From assembly GCF_903645325.1 (NCBI RefSeq), contig NZ_CAHJXQ010000002.1, positions 496,001 through 560,000 of the forward strand: a stretch of 64,000 bases of DNA. The letters are read 5' to 3'. The notes beneath the pieces were generated by a model. That model saw nothing but the letters and a program-made list of their open reading frames with translations, searched no databases and had not been told where the DNA came from. Below are positions 34,534 to 43,279 of this stretch, in pieces; positions within the stretch are counted from its first letter, which is position 1; every line of letters starts with the position of its first letter. Both the position numbers and the translations under genes were made by a program. This DNA is from Microbacterium tenebrionis. Its GTDB lineage: Bacteria > Actinomycetota > Actinomycetes > Actinomycetales > Microbacteriaceae.

Positions 34534-34539
34534 AGCCTA
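34534..34539 (-). promoter_or_regulatory. -10 element of a leaderless DUF5302 promoter
   Basis: Minus-strand TAGGCT, 6 bases, ATG. It includes the TAG stop of the DedA gene. Confidence 0.6.
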
Positions 34540-35157
34540 GTCGCGCAGCGCGGGGGATCGATAGCCTGTGCGTATCCGATCGCGGCGTCGGATCAGAAGG
34601 TCGATCAGCGCGCCGATGGCGATCGCGGCGACGACCGAGACGAGGATCGCGACGACAGGACCACCGGGCAGGATCGCCGCGAAGAGAGCGCCGACGGCAG
34701 CCTGATAGGCGGCCCAGCCGGTCGCGGCGACCGCGACCAGGGCGGCGTAGCGGGGGAGAGGGACGCGCGTCGCTCCGGCGACGAGATTCAGGGCGAGGCG
34801 GGCGAACGGGATGAACCGCGCGGTGAACAGCACGACGGCGGTTCCCGATTGCAGACGGTCGTGCGCCCAGGTGCGCGCCCTGACCACTCGTGGGGAGCGC
34901 ATCCACCGCCAGCGTTCGATGCCCGCCCAGCGACCGATGCCGTAGCAGAGCAGGTCGCCGCAGGCGGCGGCCGCGGCAGCCACGGCGATGACCGCCCACA
35001 GCGGCGGTGCGGCGGACGAGATCGACAGGGCGCCGATGGCCGTCACGGCGATCTCGCCCGGGACGACGACGAAGAAGGCGTCGCCGAGCACGAGGAGCGC
35101 CATGGCGATCAGGGCCCACGGGCCGTGCACGGCATCCAGAACCACGTCGGTGATCAC
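34537..35157 (-). CDS. DedA-family membrane protein
   Basis: 206 residues. The SNARE-associated/DedA pattern is visible: FFVVVPGEIAVTAIGAL (usually FPPIPGE), GDLLCYGIGRWAG, and RFIPFARLALNLVAGATR, the FxRxxPxxR-like segment. DedA proteins are undecaprenyl-phosphate or lipid flippase-like membrane proteins. The GTG at 35157 is chosen because the domain begins there (ITDVVLDAVHGPWAL) and the longer upstream reading frame is an antisense extension over the glycosyltransferase start. CATCGT stands six bases before it, a partial leaderless match. Confidence 0.85.
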   Translation of the reverse strand: MITDVVLDAVHGPWALIAMALLVLGDAFFVVVPGEIAVTAIGALSISSAAPPLWAVIAVAAAAAACGDLLCYGIGRWAGIERWRWMRSPRVVRARTWAHDRLQSGTAVVLFTARFIPFARLALNLVAGATRVPLPRYAALVAVAATGWAAYQAAVGALFAAILPGGPVVAILVSVVAAIAIGALIDLLIRRRDRIRTGYRSPALRD

Positions 35158-35296
35158 GTCTCGACGATGCGCTCCCGAGATGAACGGAAACCGAATCGGG
35201 GACAGCCGGTGAAGGAAAGTCGTGCAACCGGTGAACTCTCGGTTCCGGCGGCTGTCCGCACGCTGCCTCGCCGCATCGGCGGGGCATCCTGGCATC

Positions 35297-37234
35297 GTGA
35301 GAGTCGCGATCGTGACCGAATCCTTCCTGCCGCACATGAACGGGGTGACCGGGTCCGTGCTGCAGATCCTGCGGCACCTCGAGCGCACGGGGAATGTTGC
35401 CCACGTGATCGCACCGGATGCCGTCGGCATCCCCACGGACATGCACGGGGCCGCTGTCGAACCCGTGACGAGCATGGCGCTTCCCGGATACCGCAACGTC
35501 CGGGTGGGCGCTGCGACCGTTCAGCGCGTGGCCGGGTCGCTCGCGCGGTTCCGTCCGGACGTCGTCCACCTCGCATCACCGTTCGCGCTCGGATGGCGCG
35601 GCGTACTGGCAGCGGGCCGCCTCGGCGTGCCCTCCGTCGCGGCCTATCAGACCGACGTGGCCGCCTATACCGAGCGCTACCGGGTCGCCGCGACGACGAG
35701 CTTCGCGCAGAACCACATCACGCGCCTGCACCGGCGTGCGACGCTGACCCTCGCTCCCTCCTCCGAGTCGGAGCAGCAGCTGGTCGGACTCGGCGTCGAC
35801 CGCATCCGCCGCTGGGGCCGCGGTGTCGACGCCGAGCGCTTCCACCCCGGAGCCCGGGACGAGAACTGGCAGCGCCCTGCGGGCGAGGTCGTCGTCGGGT
35901 ACGTCGGGCGCCTGGCGGCCGAGAAGCAGGTCGAGGATCTGCGGGTGCTGCACGGCCTGCCCGGCGTCCGCCTCGTCATCGTCGGCGAGGGACCTGCCCG
36001 TTCGCGCCTCGAGACGCTCATGCCCGGGGCCGTGTTCCTCGGACATCTCGACGGCGACCGCCTCGCCACGGCCATGGCCTCCTTCGACGTGTTCGTCCAC
36101 CCCGGCGAGAGCGAGACGTTCGGGCAGACCCTGCAGGAGGCGCACGCCAGCGGCGTGCCGATCGTCGCGACCGGTCGGGGCGGGCCGCTCGATCTCGTCC
36201 GCATGGGCATCGACGGCTGGCTGTACCGTCCCGGAGACCTCGACGATCTGCGGATGCGGGTCCTGGATCTCGCCGGCGATGCGCGCAAGCGCCGGGCCTT
36301 CGGCGTCGCCGGCCGTGCCGCCGTCGAGGGCCGCAGCTGGCAGGCCGTGTGCGATCAGCTGCTGGACCACTTCGACGAGGCGCGAGAGCTCCACGTCGTC
36401 GATCGTGCGCTGCGGGCGCCTCGCCCGCGACGTCCTGAGCCGGCCGGGGCTGCACGGAACGGCCGGTGGCAGCGCTACGTCGCCCTGGGCGATTCGCTCA
36501 CGGAGGGTCTGTGCGACCCGGGCCCGGATGGCGCGCTGCGCGGCTGGGCGGACCGGCTCGCGCTGCTGCTGTCGGCCCGGGGCGGCATCCACTACGCGAA
36601 TCTCGCCGTGCGCTCCCGGCGTGTGCGCGACGTCCGCGGCGAGCAGCTGACCAGGGCGCGCGAGCTGCGACCCGATCTCGTCTCGATCCTCATCGGCGCG
36701 AACGACCTCGTGAAGTCCCATGCCGATGTCCCCGCCCTTGCGGCCGAGGTCGAGGAGACGGTGCGGCAGCTTCGCGCCGACGGCGCCGATGTGCTGCTCG
36801 TCACGCCGTTTCTGCCGGGCCGGAGGGCCGCAGCGGTGTTCGCCTCCCGGTTCGCGGCGTTCGCCGCACGACTGGCCGGCATCGCCGAGCGCCACGGCGC
36901 CATCCTGCTCGACACCGACCTGCATCCGACTCTCGGCGCCCGCCCGAACTGGGGAGAGGACCTCGTCCACCTCGGCAGCAGGGGGCACCGTTTCCTCGCG
37001 TACGTCGCGGGCGACCTGCTCGGGGTGCCGCACGCCGAGACGCTCGGAGCGCTGGATCAGGTGCTGCACGACGCGGATGCCACGACCAGGGCCGTGTGGT
37101 GGCGCGAGCACGCCCTGCCCTGGGTGTGGCGGCGCATGCGGGGGCGGGTGGCCGGCGACGGGAGGGTCGCCAAGCACGACGACTACGTCTACATCGGCCG
37201 GTCGTCGAGCATGCGAGGCGCTGAAGTGCGGTGA
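35297..37234 (+). CDS. Fusion of GT4 glycosyltransferase and SGNH/GDSL hydrolase
   Basis: 645 residues in one uninterrupted frame. Residues 1-380 form a GT-B glycosyltransferase of family 4: VTESFLPHMNGVTGSV at the start, VGYVGRLAAEKQVEDL and the donor-site GESETFGQTLQEA near 269. This resembles actinobacterial alpha-mannosyltransferases acting on lipid carriers (MgtA/PimB type). Residues about 395-575 form an SGNH hydrolase: block I GDSLTEG near 398, block III GAND near 467, and DLVH (aspartate 555, histidine 558). The GTG at 35297 is preferred because the GT domain starts there. No signal peptide, so both activities are cytoplasmic. Confidence 0.88.
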   Translation: MRVAIVTESFLPHMNGVTGSVLQILRHLERTGNVAHVIAPDAVGIPTDMHGAAVEPVTSMALPGYRNVRVGAATVQRVAGSLARFRPDVVHLASPFALGWRGVLAAGRLGVPSVAAYQTDVAAYTERYRVAATTSFAQNHITRLHRRATLTLAPSSESEQQLVGLGVDRIRRWGRGVDAERFHPGARDENWQRPAGEVVVGYVGRLAAEKQVEDLRVLHGLPGVRLVIVGEGPARSRLETLMPGAVFLGHLDGDRLATAMASFDVFVHPGESETFGQTLQEAHASGVPIVATGRGGPLDLVRMGIDGWLYRPGDLDDLRMRVLDLAGDARKRRAFGVAGRAAVEGRSWQAVCDQLLDHFDEARELHVVDRALRAPRPRRPEPAGAARNGRWQRYVALGDSLTEGLCDPGPDGALRGWADRLALLLSARGGIHYANLAVRSRRVRDVRGEQLTRARELRPDLVSILIGANDLVKSHADVPALAAEVEETVRQLRADGADVLLVTPFLPGRRAAAVFASRFAAFAARLAGIAERHGAILLDTDLHPTLGARPNWGEDLVHLGSRGHRFLAYVAGDLLGVPHAETLGALDQVLHDADATTRAVWWREHALPWVWRRMRGRVAGDGRVAKHDDYVYIGRSSSMRGAEVR

Positions 37235-37241
37235 CGCCGGT

Positions 37242-37568
37242 TCATCCCCACCACAGGGACGGCGGGAAGACGATCAAGGCGAGGGCGACGATCGTCGCGA
37301 CCGTGATGCCCAGCCCCCGGATCGCGATCGTGCGCGGCCGGCAGAGGGACACCGCGACGATGCCGAGCACGAGCGACGCCGCGGCGATGATCGCGACGAC
37401 GCCGAGCCCGAGGGCGGCGACACCCAGCGCGGCGGCTCCCGGCGTTGCGGCGGAGACAGCGACACCGATCACGGCGGCGAGCAGCGTGGCGACGCCGGTA
37501 ACGAGCGACGCAGTGCCGAGCCTGCGGTATCGGGACGGTGCGGGCGACGGAGCGGTGAGTGCGGTCAT
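37242..37568 (-). CDS. Small membrane protein, three to four helices
   Basis: 108 residues starting MTALTAPSPAPSRYRRLGTA, followed by hydrophobic segments near 21-42, 46-70 and 82-105. It resembles the DUF4190-like small actinobacterial membrane proteins, though I see no decisive motif. The ATG at 37568 is supported by GTATCT six bases upstream. Its end meets the glycosyltransferase fusion tail to tail with a 7-base gap. Confidence 0.65.
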   Translation of the reverse strand: MTALTAPSPAPSRYRRLGTASLVTGVATLLAAVIGVAVSAATPGAAALGVAALGLGVVAIIAAASLVLGIVAVSLCRPRTIAIRGLGITVATIVALALIVFPPSLWWG

Positions 37569-37647
37569 GATTGAAGATACTGCGCGGAGCGGTCGCCGTG
37601 CTGTCGGCCATTCGGAGGACACGCGCCCGCATCGCGCCGTGCGTCCG

Positions 37648-37874
37648 CTGACAGGCGCAGCGGGCGCTGGTACGCTGATACGGAGTGGAATCGGCGAGAA
37701 GCTGGTCCCCTGTGGTGGGTTCCTCGGCACATGCCGGGTGGTCTTCTACTGGTGGCCAGCGCAGGCGAGATTCGCGGGAGTGCCCGCGCGCCCGAACTCT
37801 GAGGCTCCGCTTCGCGATGAATGAGCTCGCCCGTCACACGGACGGACGAGTCTAAACAAAGAAGGAGAGACCTC
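37648..37874 (+). promoter_or_regulatory. pnp promoter and ~190-base structured leader
   Basis: This stretch up to pnp contains no gene. CTGACA (37648-37653) and TACGCT (37671-37676) are 17 bases apart and give a good promoter. The transcript would have about 190 untranslated bases. Near its end CTCGCCCGTC and GACGGACGAG (37826-37850) form a hairpin with one mismatch, followed by GAAGGAGAGA as ribosome site. PNPase commonly controls its own leader in other bacteria; here that is only a possibility. Confidence 0.5.
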
Positions 37875-40145
37875 TTGGAAGGTCCTGAAATCACTGCCGC
37901 CGAGGCCGTTCTCGACAACGGCCGCTTCGGCACCCGCACCGTCCGCTTCGAAACCGGTCGCCTCGCTCAGCAGGCACAGGGTTCGGTTGCGGCTTACCTC
38001 GACGGAGAGACGATGATCCTCTCCGCGACCAGCGCCGGCAAGCACCCGCGCGAGGGCTTCGACTTCTTCCCGCTGACCGTCGACGTCGAAGAGCGTTCGT
38101 ACGCAGCGGGCAAGATTCCCGGTTCGTTCTTCCGTCGCGAGGGCCGTCCCTCGACCGAGGCGATCCTCGTCTGCCGCCTGATCGACCGTCCGCTGCGCCC
38201 GTCGTTCGTCGACGGACTGCGCAACGAGGTTCAGATCGTCATCACGGTCCTCTCGATCGCTCCGGGCGAGTACTACGACGCTCTGGCGATCAACGCGGCA
38301 TCCGCGTCGACCCAGATCTCGGGTCTGCCCTTCTCCGGTCCGATCGCCGGTGTCCGTCTCGCGCTCATCCCCGGCCACGGCGAGAACGCCGACCAGTGGG
38401 TCGCGTTCCCGAACCAGGCTCAGGTCGAGGAGGCCGTCTTCGACCTCATGGTCGCCGGCCGCGTGGTCAAGAAGGCCGACGGCTCCGAAGACGTCGCGAT
38501 CATGATGGTCGAGGCCGAGGCCACCGAGAACAGCTGGAACCTCATCAAGGGCGGCGCCGTCAAGCCGAACGAGGACATCGTCGCCGGTGGTCTCGAGGCC
38601 GCAAAGCCGTTCCTGAAGCAGCTCGTCGAGGCGCAGGCCGAGATGGCTTCGCACTCCGCCAAGGAGCCGGGCGTCTACCCGGTCTTCCCGGCGTACGAGC
38701 AGGCGACCTACGACTTCATCGCCGCGTCCGCGACCGCGGACCTCGAGAAGGTCTACCAGATCGCCGACAAGATCGAGCGCCAGAAAGCCGATGACGAGGT
38801 CAAGGACCGCGTCAAGGCCGAGGTCGCCGCGGCCATCGAGGCAGGCACCCTGCCCGCGTCCGCCGCAGGCGAGGTCTCCGGCGCGTACAAGTCGGTCACC
38901 AAGGGCATCGTCCGCGGACGCATCCTCTCCGAGGGCGTGCGCATGGACGGCCGCGGCCTCGCCGACATCCGCCCGCTCGACGCCGAGGTGCAGGTCATCC
39001 CGCGCGTGCACGGTTCGGCGATCTTCCAGCGCGGCGAAACCCAGATCATGGGCGTCACCACGCTGAACATGCTCAAGATGGAGCAGCAGATCGACTCGCT
39101 CTCTCCCACGACGAGCAAGCGCTACATGCACCACTACAACTTCCCGCCCTACTCGACCGGTGAGACCGGCCGCGTCGGGTCGCCGAAGCGTCGCGAGATC
39201 GGGCACGGCTTCCTCGCCGAGCGCGCACTCGTGCCGGTGCTGCCCAGCCGCGAGGAGTTCCCGTACGCGATCCGTCAGGTGTCCGAGGCCCTCGGCTCCA
39301 ACGGCTCGACGTCGATGGGCTCGGTCTGCGCATCGACCCTGTCACTGCTGAACGCCGGTGTGCCGCTGCGTGCGGCCGTGGCCGGCATCGCGATGGGCCT
39401 CGTCTCCGACGAGGTCGACGGCGAGACCCGCTACGCGGCCCTCACCGACATCCTCGGCGCCGAGGACGCCCTCGGCGACATGGACTTCAAGGTCGCGGGC
39501 ACCAGTGAGTTCATCACGGCGATCCAGCTCGACACGAAGCTCGACGGCATCCCGTCCGACGTCCTCGCGGGCGCTCTGACGCAGGCCAAGGACGCGCGTC
39601 TGACGATCCTGAACGTCCTCAACGCCGCGATCGACGCTCCTGACGAGATGGCGCCGACCGCGCCGCGCGTCATCAGCGTGCAGATCCCGGTCGACAAGAT
39701 CGGCGAGCTGATCGGCCCGAAGGGCAAGACGATCAACGCGATCCAGGACGAGACCGGCGCGCAGATCTCCATCGAGGAGGACGGCACCGTCTACATCGGC
39801 GCCGTCGACGGTCCGTCGGCCGAGGCCGCTCGTGCCCAGGTCAACGCGATCGCCAACCCGACCAACCCCGAGGTCGGCGAGCAGTTCCTCGGCACCGTCG
39901 TGAAGATCGCCTCGTTCGGCGCCTTCATCTCGCTGCTGCCCGGCAAGGACGGCCTGCTGCACGTCACCGAGGTGCGCAAGCTCGCCGGTGGCAAGCGCGT
40001 GGAGAACGTCGACGACGTCCTCTCGGTCGGCCAGAAGCTGCTCGTGAAGATCACCAAGATCGACGACCGCGGCAAGCTGTCGCTCGAGCCCGTGCTCGAC
40101 GACGCTCCGGCCGAGGCCGCTGAGGCGGAGACCACCGAGGCGTAA
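37875..40145 (+). CDS. pnp: Polyribonucleotide nucleotidyltransferase (PNPase)
   Basis: Phosphorolytic 3'-5' exoribonuclease and polymerase in RNA turnover. 756 residues: first RNase PH domain, helical linker, second RNase PH domain with the catalytic region [14 protein letters not shown], then KH ([20 protein letters not shown]) and S1 ([18 protein letters not shown]). The start is taken as TTG at 37875 (protein begins [18 protein letters not shown] after Met): GAAGGAGAGA lies at the right distance and homologues begin here. A start 18 codons earlier lacks both. A long terminator hairpin follows. Confidence 0.97.
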   Translation: MEGPEITAAEAVLDNGRFGTRTVRFETGRLAQQAQGSVAAYLDGETMILSATSAGKHPREGFDFFPLTVDVEERSYAAGKIPGSFFRREGRPSTEAILVCRLIDRPLRPSFVDGLRNEVQIVITVLSIAPGEYYDALAINAASASTQISGLPFSGPIAGVRLALIPGHGENADQWVAFPNQAQVEEAVFDLMVAGRVVKKADGSEDVAIMMVEAEATENSWNLIKGGAVKPNEDIVAGGLEAAKPFLKQLVEAQAEMASHSAKEPGVYPVFPAYEQATYDFIAASATADLEKVYQIADKIERQKADDEVKDRVKAEVAAAIEAGTLPASAAGEVSGAYKSVTKGIVRGRILSEGVRMDGRGLADIRPLDAEVQVIPRVHGSAIFQRGETQIMGVTTLNMLKMEQQIDSLSPTTSKRYMHHYNFPPYSTGETGRVGSPKRREIGHGFLAERALVPVLPSREEFPYAIRQVSEALGSNGSTSMGSVCASTLSLLNAGVPLRAAVAGIAMGLVSDEVDGETRYAALTDILGAEDALGDMDFKVAGTSEFITAIQLDTKLDGIPSDVLAGALTQAKDARLTILNVLNAAIDAPDEMAPTAPRVISVQIPVDKIGELIGPKGKTINAIQDETGAQISIEEDGTVYIGAVDGPSAEAARAQVNAIANPTNPEVGEQFLGTVVKIASFGAFISLLPGKDGLLHVTEVRKLAGGKRVENVDDVLSVGQKLLVKITKIDDRGKLSLEPVLDDAPAEAAEAETTEA

Positions 40146-40155
40146 CACCTCCACA

Positions 40156-40200
40156 CGACGGCCCGGGTTCGGCACTTCATGTGCGGAATCCGGGCCGTCG
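40156..40200 (+). terminator. Terminator after pnp
   Basis: CGACGGCCCGG (40156-40166) pairs with CCGGGCCGTCG (40190-40200), and the stem continues inward for nine more positions with one mismatch and one G-T, around TTCAT. Confidence 0.85.
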
Positions 40201-40329
40201 CGGCGTTGTGCGTGATCGAACCGTTATCGGAAGTTCCGCTCTCGTTACCGTCAATGGACGGCGATGTCGCCGTTCTCGCTTACCCTGTGAGTACGCACTC
40301 GGGGAGTGCGCACCCCGGGGGTGGTGAGA

Positions 40330-41358
40330 ATGCGATTGTTCGGCACGGGGACTACTGAGGAGCAGCCCGAGCGCGCCGAGCAGAACGCCGAGCACCCGTC
40401 GGCGCCGATCCCCGTCGTCGGTCCCGGTGTCGGAGAGGGCATCCGGGTCGCGCTCGGCGACAGCGGCATCCAGACCTTCCCGCTCATGCTCGGTGCAGCA
40501 GAGTTCGGCTGGAACGTCGACCTCGAGACGAGTCATGCGATCCTCGATCGCTATGTCGAGTTCGGCGGCAACGCGGTCCACACGGCCGACGGATTCTCCG
40601 GCGGTCGCAGTGAGCACATCATCGGGCAGTGGCTGCGTTCCCGCGGACTGCGCGATCGGACCGTGCTCAGCGTCCGCGTCGGCTCGCACGCCGACAATCC
40701 GGGTCTGGGTTCGACGAACCTCGTCCGCGCCGTGGAGGGCTCGCTCACCCGGCTGGGCGTCGAACGCATCGACGTGATCTACCTGGATGCCACACTCGAT
40801 CGCACGGCCTCCGTGGAGGATGCCCTCGCCACGGTGGAATGGCTGCGCGACGCCGGCAAGGTCGGCACGATCGGCGCGTTCGGGCTCTCACCCGAGCAGC
40901 TCGTCGAGGCGCGCATCCTCGCCTCGGCCGGATACCCGCGCATCGAGGTCGTCGATGAGCCGTACAACCTCATCCGCCGCGAGGCCTTCGAAGGAGATCT
41001 GCGCCTCGTCGCCGGGGCGCAGGGGCTGGCCGTGACACCGTCCCATGCGCTCGAGCACGGGTTCCTCTCCGGCAGGCACCGCAGCAAAGCCCACGTCTCA
41101 CGCGGTGTGCGCGGCGAGCAGCTGCGCGGGCATCTCAACCGCCGGGGCACGCGCATCCTCCGTGCCCTCGACCAGGTCGCAGCCGACGTGGGAGCACCCG
41201 TGGCGGCGGTGTCGATCGCCTGGCTGCTCGCACGGAGCAGCATCGTCGCGCCGATCGTCAACACGTTCGCCACCGAGCACGTCGACGAGCTCATGCAGGG
41301 CGCAGGGATCACCCTGACCCGCGCCCAGGTCGCCGAACTGACCCGCGTCGGCAACTGA
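40330..41358 (+). CDS. Aldo-keto reductase homologue lacking the catalytic tetrad
   Basis: 342 residues with the AKR barrel pattern: TADGFSGGRSEHIIGQWL, SLTRLGVERIDVIYLD, GKVGTIGAFGLSPEQLVEA and SIAWLLARSSIVAPI. Aligned to ordinary AKRs, all four tetrad positions differ: Asp to His 84, Tyr to Phe 89, Lys to Arg 116 and His to Asp 153. It should not reduce carbonyls by the normal mechanism, so a regulatory or binding role is likely. An N-terminal tail of about 35 acidic/proline-rich residues precedes the barrel. The ATG at 40330 is the best of several close starts, with only a weak ribosome site. Confidence 0.8.
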   Translation: MRLFGTGTTEEQPERAEQNAEHPSAPIPVVGPGVGEGIRVALGDSGIQTFPLMLGAAEFGWNVDLETSHAILDRYVEFGGNAVHTADGFSGGRSEHIIGQWLRSRGLRDRTVLSVRVGSHADNPGLGSTNLVRAVEGSLTRLGVERIDVIYLDATLDRTASVEDALATVEWLRDAGKVGTIGAFGLSPEQLVEARILASAGYPRIEVVDEPYNLIRREAFEGDLRLVAGAQGLAVTPSHALEHGFLSGRHRSKAHVSRGVRGEQLRGHLNRRGTRILRALDQVAADVGAPVAAVSIAWLLARSSIVAPIVNTFATEHVDELMQGAGITLTRAQVAELTRVGN

Positions 41359-41393
41359 CCGATGCGCGCGTGGCCCGGCGCTCGAGTCCGGGT

Positions 41394-41399
41394 TAGGCT
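41394..41399 (+). promoter_or_regulatory. Candidate -10 element for the histidine phosphatase gene
   Basis: TAGGCT, 41 bases before the GTG start; the leader would be about 35 bases. Confidence 0.35.
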
Positions 41400-41440
41400 G
41401 GGAACGCCCCTGTGAAGGCTGGCGACGAAGCGAGCGGGTT

Positions 41441-42043
41441 GTGACGCACTACATATATCTGGTCAGACATGGTGAACATCAGGATGCCGAGCACGGCGTC
41501 GACGACGGACCCCTCTCGCCGCGGGGGCAGCGCCAGGCCGAGTTGATCGCGGACCGGCTCTCCGGTCTCCCTCTGGACGCCGTGTGGCACTCGCCGCTGC
41601 TGCGGGCGACCGAGACGGCCCGCGCGATCGCCGAGCGGCTGCCGTCGGTCACCCCGCAACCGTCCGCGCTGCTGTTCGACTGCGTTCCGACCGGCATGAA
41701 CGAGGACACCCCCGCGGTGTACGAGTCGTTCTTCGGGTCGGTGACCGACGCCGAGATCGAGGCAGGGGGAGCGCAGATGGCGGATGCTGTGAACGAGTTC
41801 CTCGTCCGCAAGCAGGGCGACGTGCACGAGGTCCTCATCACGCACAACTTCGTCATCGCGTGGTTCGTGCGCGAGGTGCTCGGCGCGCCCGACTGGCGCT
41901 GGATGACGCTGAACCAGGCGCACTGCGGTCTCACGGTCATCGGGCAGAAGCAGGGGCGCCCGTGGACGCTGATCAACCACAACGAGCTGAGCCACCTGCC
42001 GATGGAGCTGCGTACCGGCCTGCCGGACGCGATGCCGGTGTGA
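41441..42043 (+). CDS. Histidine phosphatase family protein
   Basis: 200 residues. The catalytic RHGE is at 9-12 (YLVRHGEHQD), with HSPLLRATETARAIAERL and the second histidine in LITHNFVIAW. The superfamily covers phosphoglycerate mutases and small-molecule phosphatases; the substrate cannot be read from sequence. The GTG start at 41441 is set by the position of the catalytic motif. dapB follows 19 bases later with its own leaderless promoter. Confidence 0.9.
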   Translation: MTHYIYLVRHGEHQDAEHGVDDGPLSPRGQRQAELIADRLSGLPLDAVWHSPLLRATETARAIAERLPSVTPQPSALLFDCVPTGMNEDTPAVYESFFGSVTDAEIEAGGAQMADAVNEFLVRKQGDVHEVLITHNFVIAWFVREVLGAPDWRWMTLNQAHCGLTVIGQKQGRPWTLINHNELSHLPMELRTGLPDAMPV

Positions 42044-42050
42044 GCGCAAA

Positions 42051-42056
42051 TAGACT
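42051..42056 (+). promoter_or_regulatory. -10 element of a leaderless dapB promoter
   Basis: TAGACT, 6 bases, then ATG. Confidence 0.65.
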
Positions 42057-42062
42057 GGGTGC

Positions 42063-42809
42063 ATGACGCTTCAGGTGGCACTCGTCGGCGGCTCGGGCAA
42101 GCTCGGCACGATCATCGCGCAGGTGATCGACGAGCTCGACGGCTTCGAGGTGTCGCGCAAGCTCACCTCCGCCAGCGGCCTGGACGAGCTCGACGGCGCG
42201 GACCTCGTGGTCGACGCGTCGACCCCGCAGGTCAGCGTCGACGTCGTCCGGGCGGCGGTCGAGCGCGGGATCAACGTGCTCGTCGGCACCTCCGGGTGGT
42301 CGGCGGAGCGCATCGCCCTCGTGCGTCCGCTGGTCGAAGAGGCGGGCACCGGTGCGGTGTTCATCCCCAACTTCTCGCTCGGCTCGGTCATCGGGTCGTC
42401 GCTGGCCGCTGCGGCCGCGCCGTTGTTCGCATCCGCCGAGATCGTCGAGGCCCACCGCGACACCAAGATCGATTCGCCCAGCGGCACGGCTGTGCGCACT
42501 GCGGAGCTCATCGCCGCCGCCAGGGCGGAGCAGGGGCCGGTGAGCGCCCCGCACGCCGATCAGCGCGCGAGAGGGCAGCAGGTCGCGAGCGTCCCCGTGC
42601 ACTCGCTGCGCCGTCCCGGCGTCGTCGCCCGTCAGGACGTCATCCTCTCGGGCCCTGGCGAATCGCTCACGATCACGCATGACACCGTGGATCCCGCGCA
42701 GGCCTATGCCCCCGGCATCCGCCTCGCGGTGCCGTATGCGGCCACCGCGCGCGGGGTCGTCATCGGGCTGGAGAACATGATCGACATCGGCATCCGGCCG
42801 CGCGCATGA
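42063..42809 (+). CDS. dapB: 4-hydroxy-tetrahydrodipicolinate reductase
   Basis: Second dedicated step of lysine and diaminopimelate synthesis. 248 residues: nucleotide-binding GGSGKLG (9-15), active-site EAHRDTKIDSPSGTA with H131 and K135 in the positions of the E. coli catalytic His159 and Lys163. The second histidine common in homologues (HH) is arginine here. It overlaps the next gene by ATGA. dapA and dapF are also in the window, both with the same promoter layout. Confidence 0.95.
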   Translation: MTLQVALVGGSGKLGTIIAQVIDELDGFEVSRKLTSASGLDELDGADLVVDASTPQVSVDVVRAAVERGINVLVGTSGWSAERIALVRPLVEEAGTGAVFIPNFSLGSVIGSSLAAAAAPLFASAEIVEAHRDTKIDSPSGTAVRTAELIAAARAEQGPVSAPHADQRARGQQVASVPVHSLRRPGVVARQDVILSGPGESLTITHDTVDPAQAYAPGIRLAVPYAATARGVVIGLENMIDIGIRPRA

Positions 42810-43249
42810 TGGCCAGAGCCGGCGTCATCGTCATCGGACTGTGCCTGGTCCTGTACTTCGTGCTCACGGGGCAGTGGGCCTTCCTGTATCTGACCAGCGG
42901 CGACCCCGTGGGGATCGCCATGGGGGCCGCGCTGATCGTCCTTCCGCTGATCGGCGCCTGGGCGCTGGTGCGCGAGGTGCAGTTCGGCGTGCAGGCGGAG
43001 CGCCTCGGTTCGAAGCTGGATGCCGAGGGCGGGATGCCCGCGGCCGAGACCGAGCTGAGCCCGAACGGACGCATCGCGAGGGCGGATGCGGAGCCGCTCG
43101 TGCAGCGCTACGCGGCTGAAGCAGAGGCGGCATCCGACGACTGGCGCGCCCGGTACCGCCTGGGGGTGGTTCAGGATGCGGCGGGACGTCGCAAGGACGC
43201 CCGCGCCAGCATCCGCGAGGCGATCAGGCTCGCGAAGCTCACGAGCTGA
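42806..43249 (+). CDS. Membrane-anchored TPR-like protein downstream of dapB
   Basis: 147 residues. Two hydrophobic helices (about 4-26 and 33-56) are followed by a soluble helical part; WRARYRLGVVQDAAGRRKDARASIREAIRLA reads like one tetratricopeptide-type repeat (residues about 112-142). A similar gene follows dapB in other actinobacteria. The ATGA overlap with dapB means coupled translation. A role near the cell-wall precursor pathway is only suggested by position. Confidence 0.72.
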   Translation: MMARAGVIVIGLCLVLYFVLTGQWAFLYLTSGDPVGIAMGAALIVLPLIGAWALVREVQFGVQAERLGSKLDAEGGMPAAETELSPNGRIARADAEPLVQRYAAEAEAASDDWRARYRLGVVQDAAGRRKDARASIREAIRLAKLTS

Positions 43250-43279
43250 CGTTCTCCCAGACTTGCGGTTCGCTGGGCC

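Noticed and set aside
35576..37177. A 533-codon open frame antisense to the glycosyltransferase-SGNH fusion
   Set aside because: It mirrors the codon bias of the real gene and has no recognisable domain.
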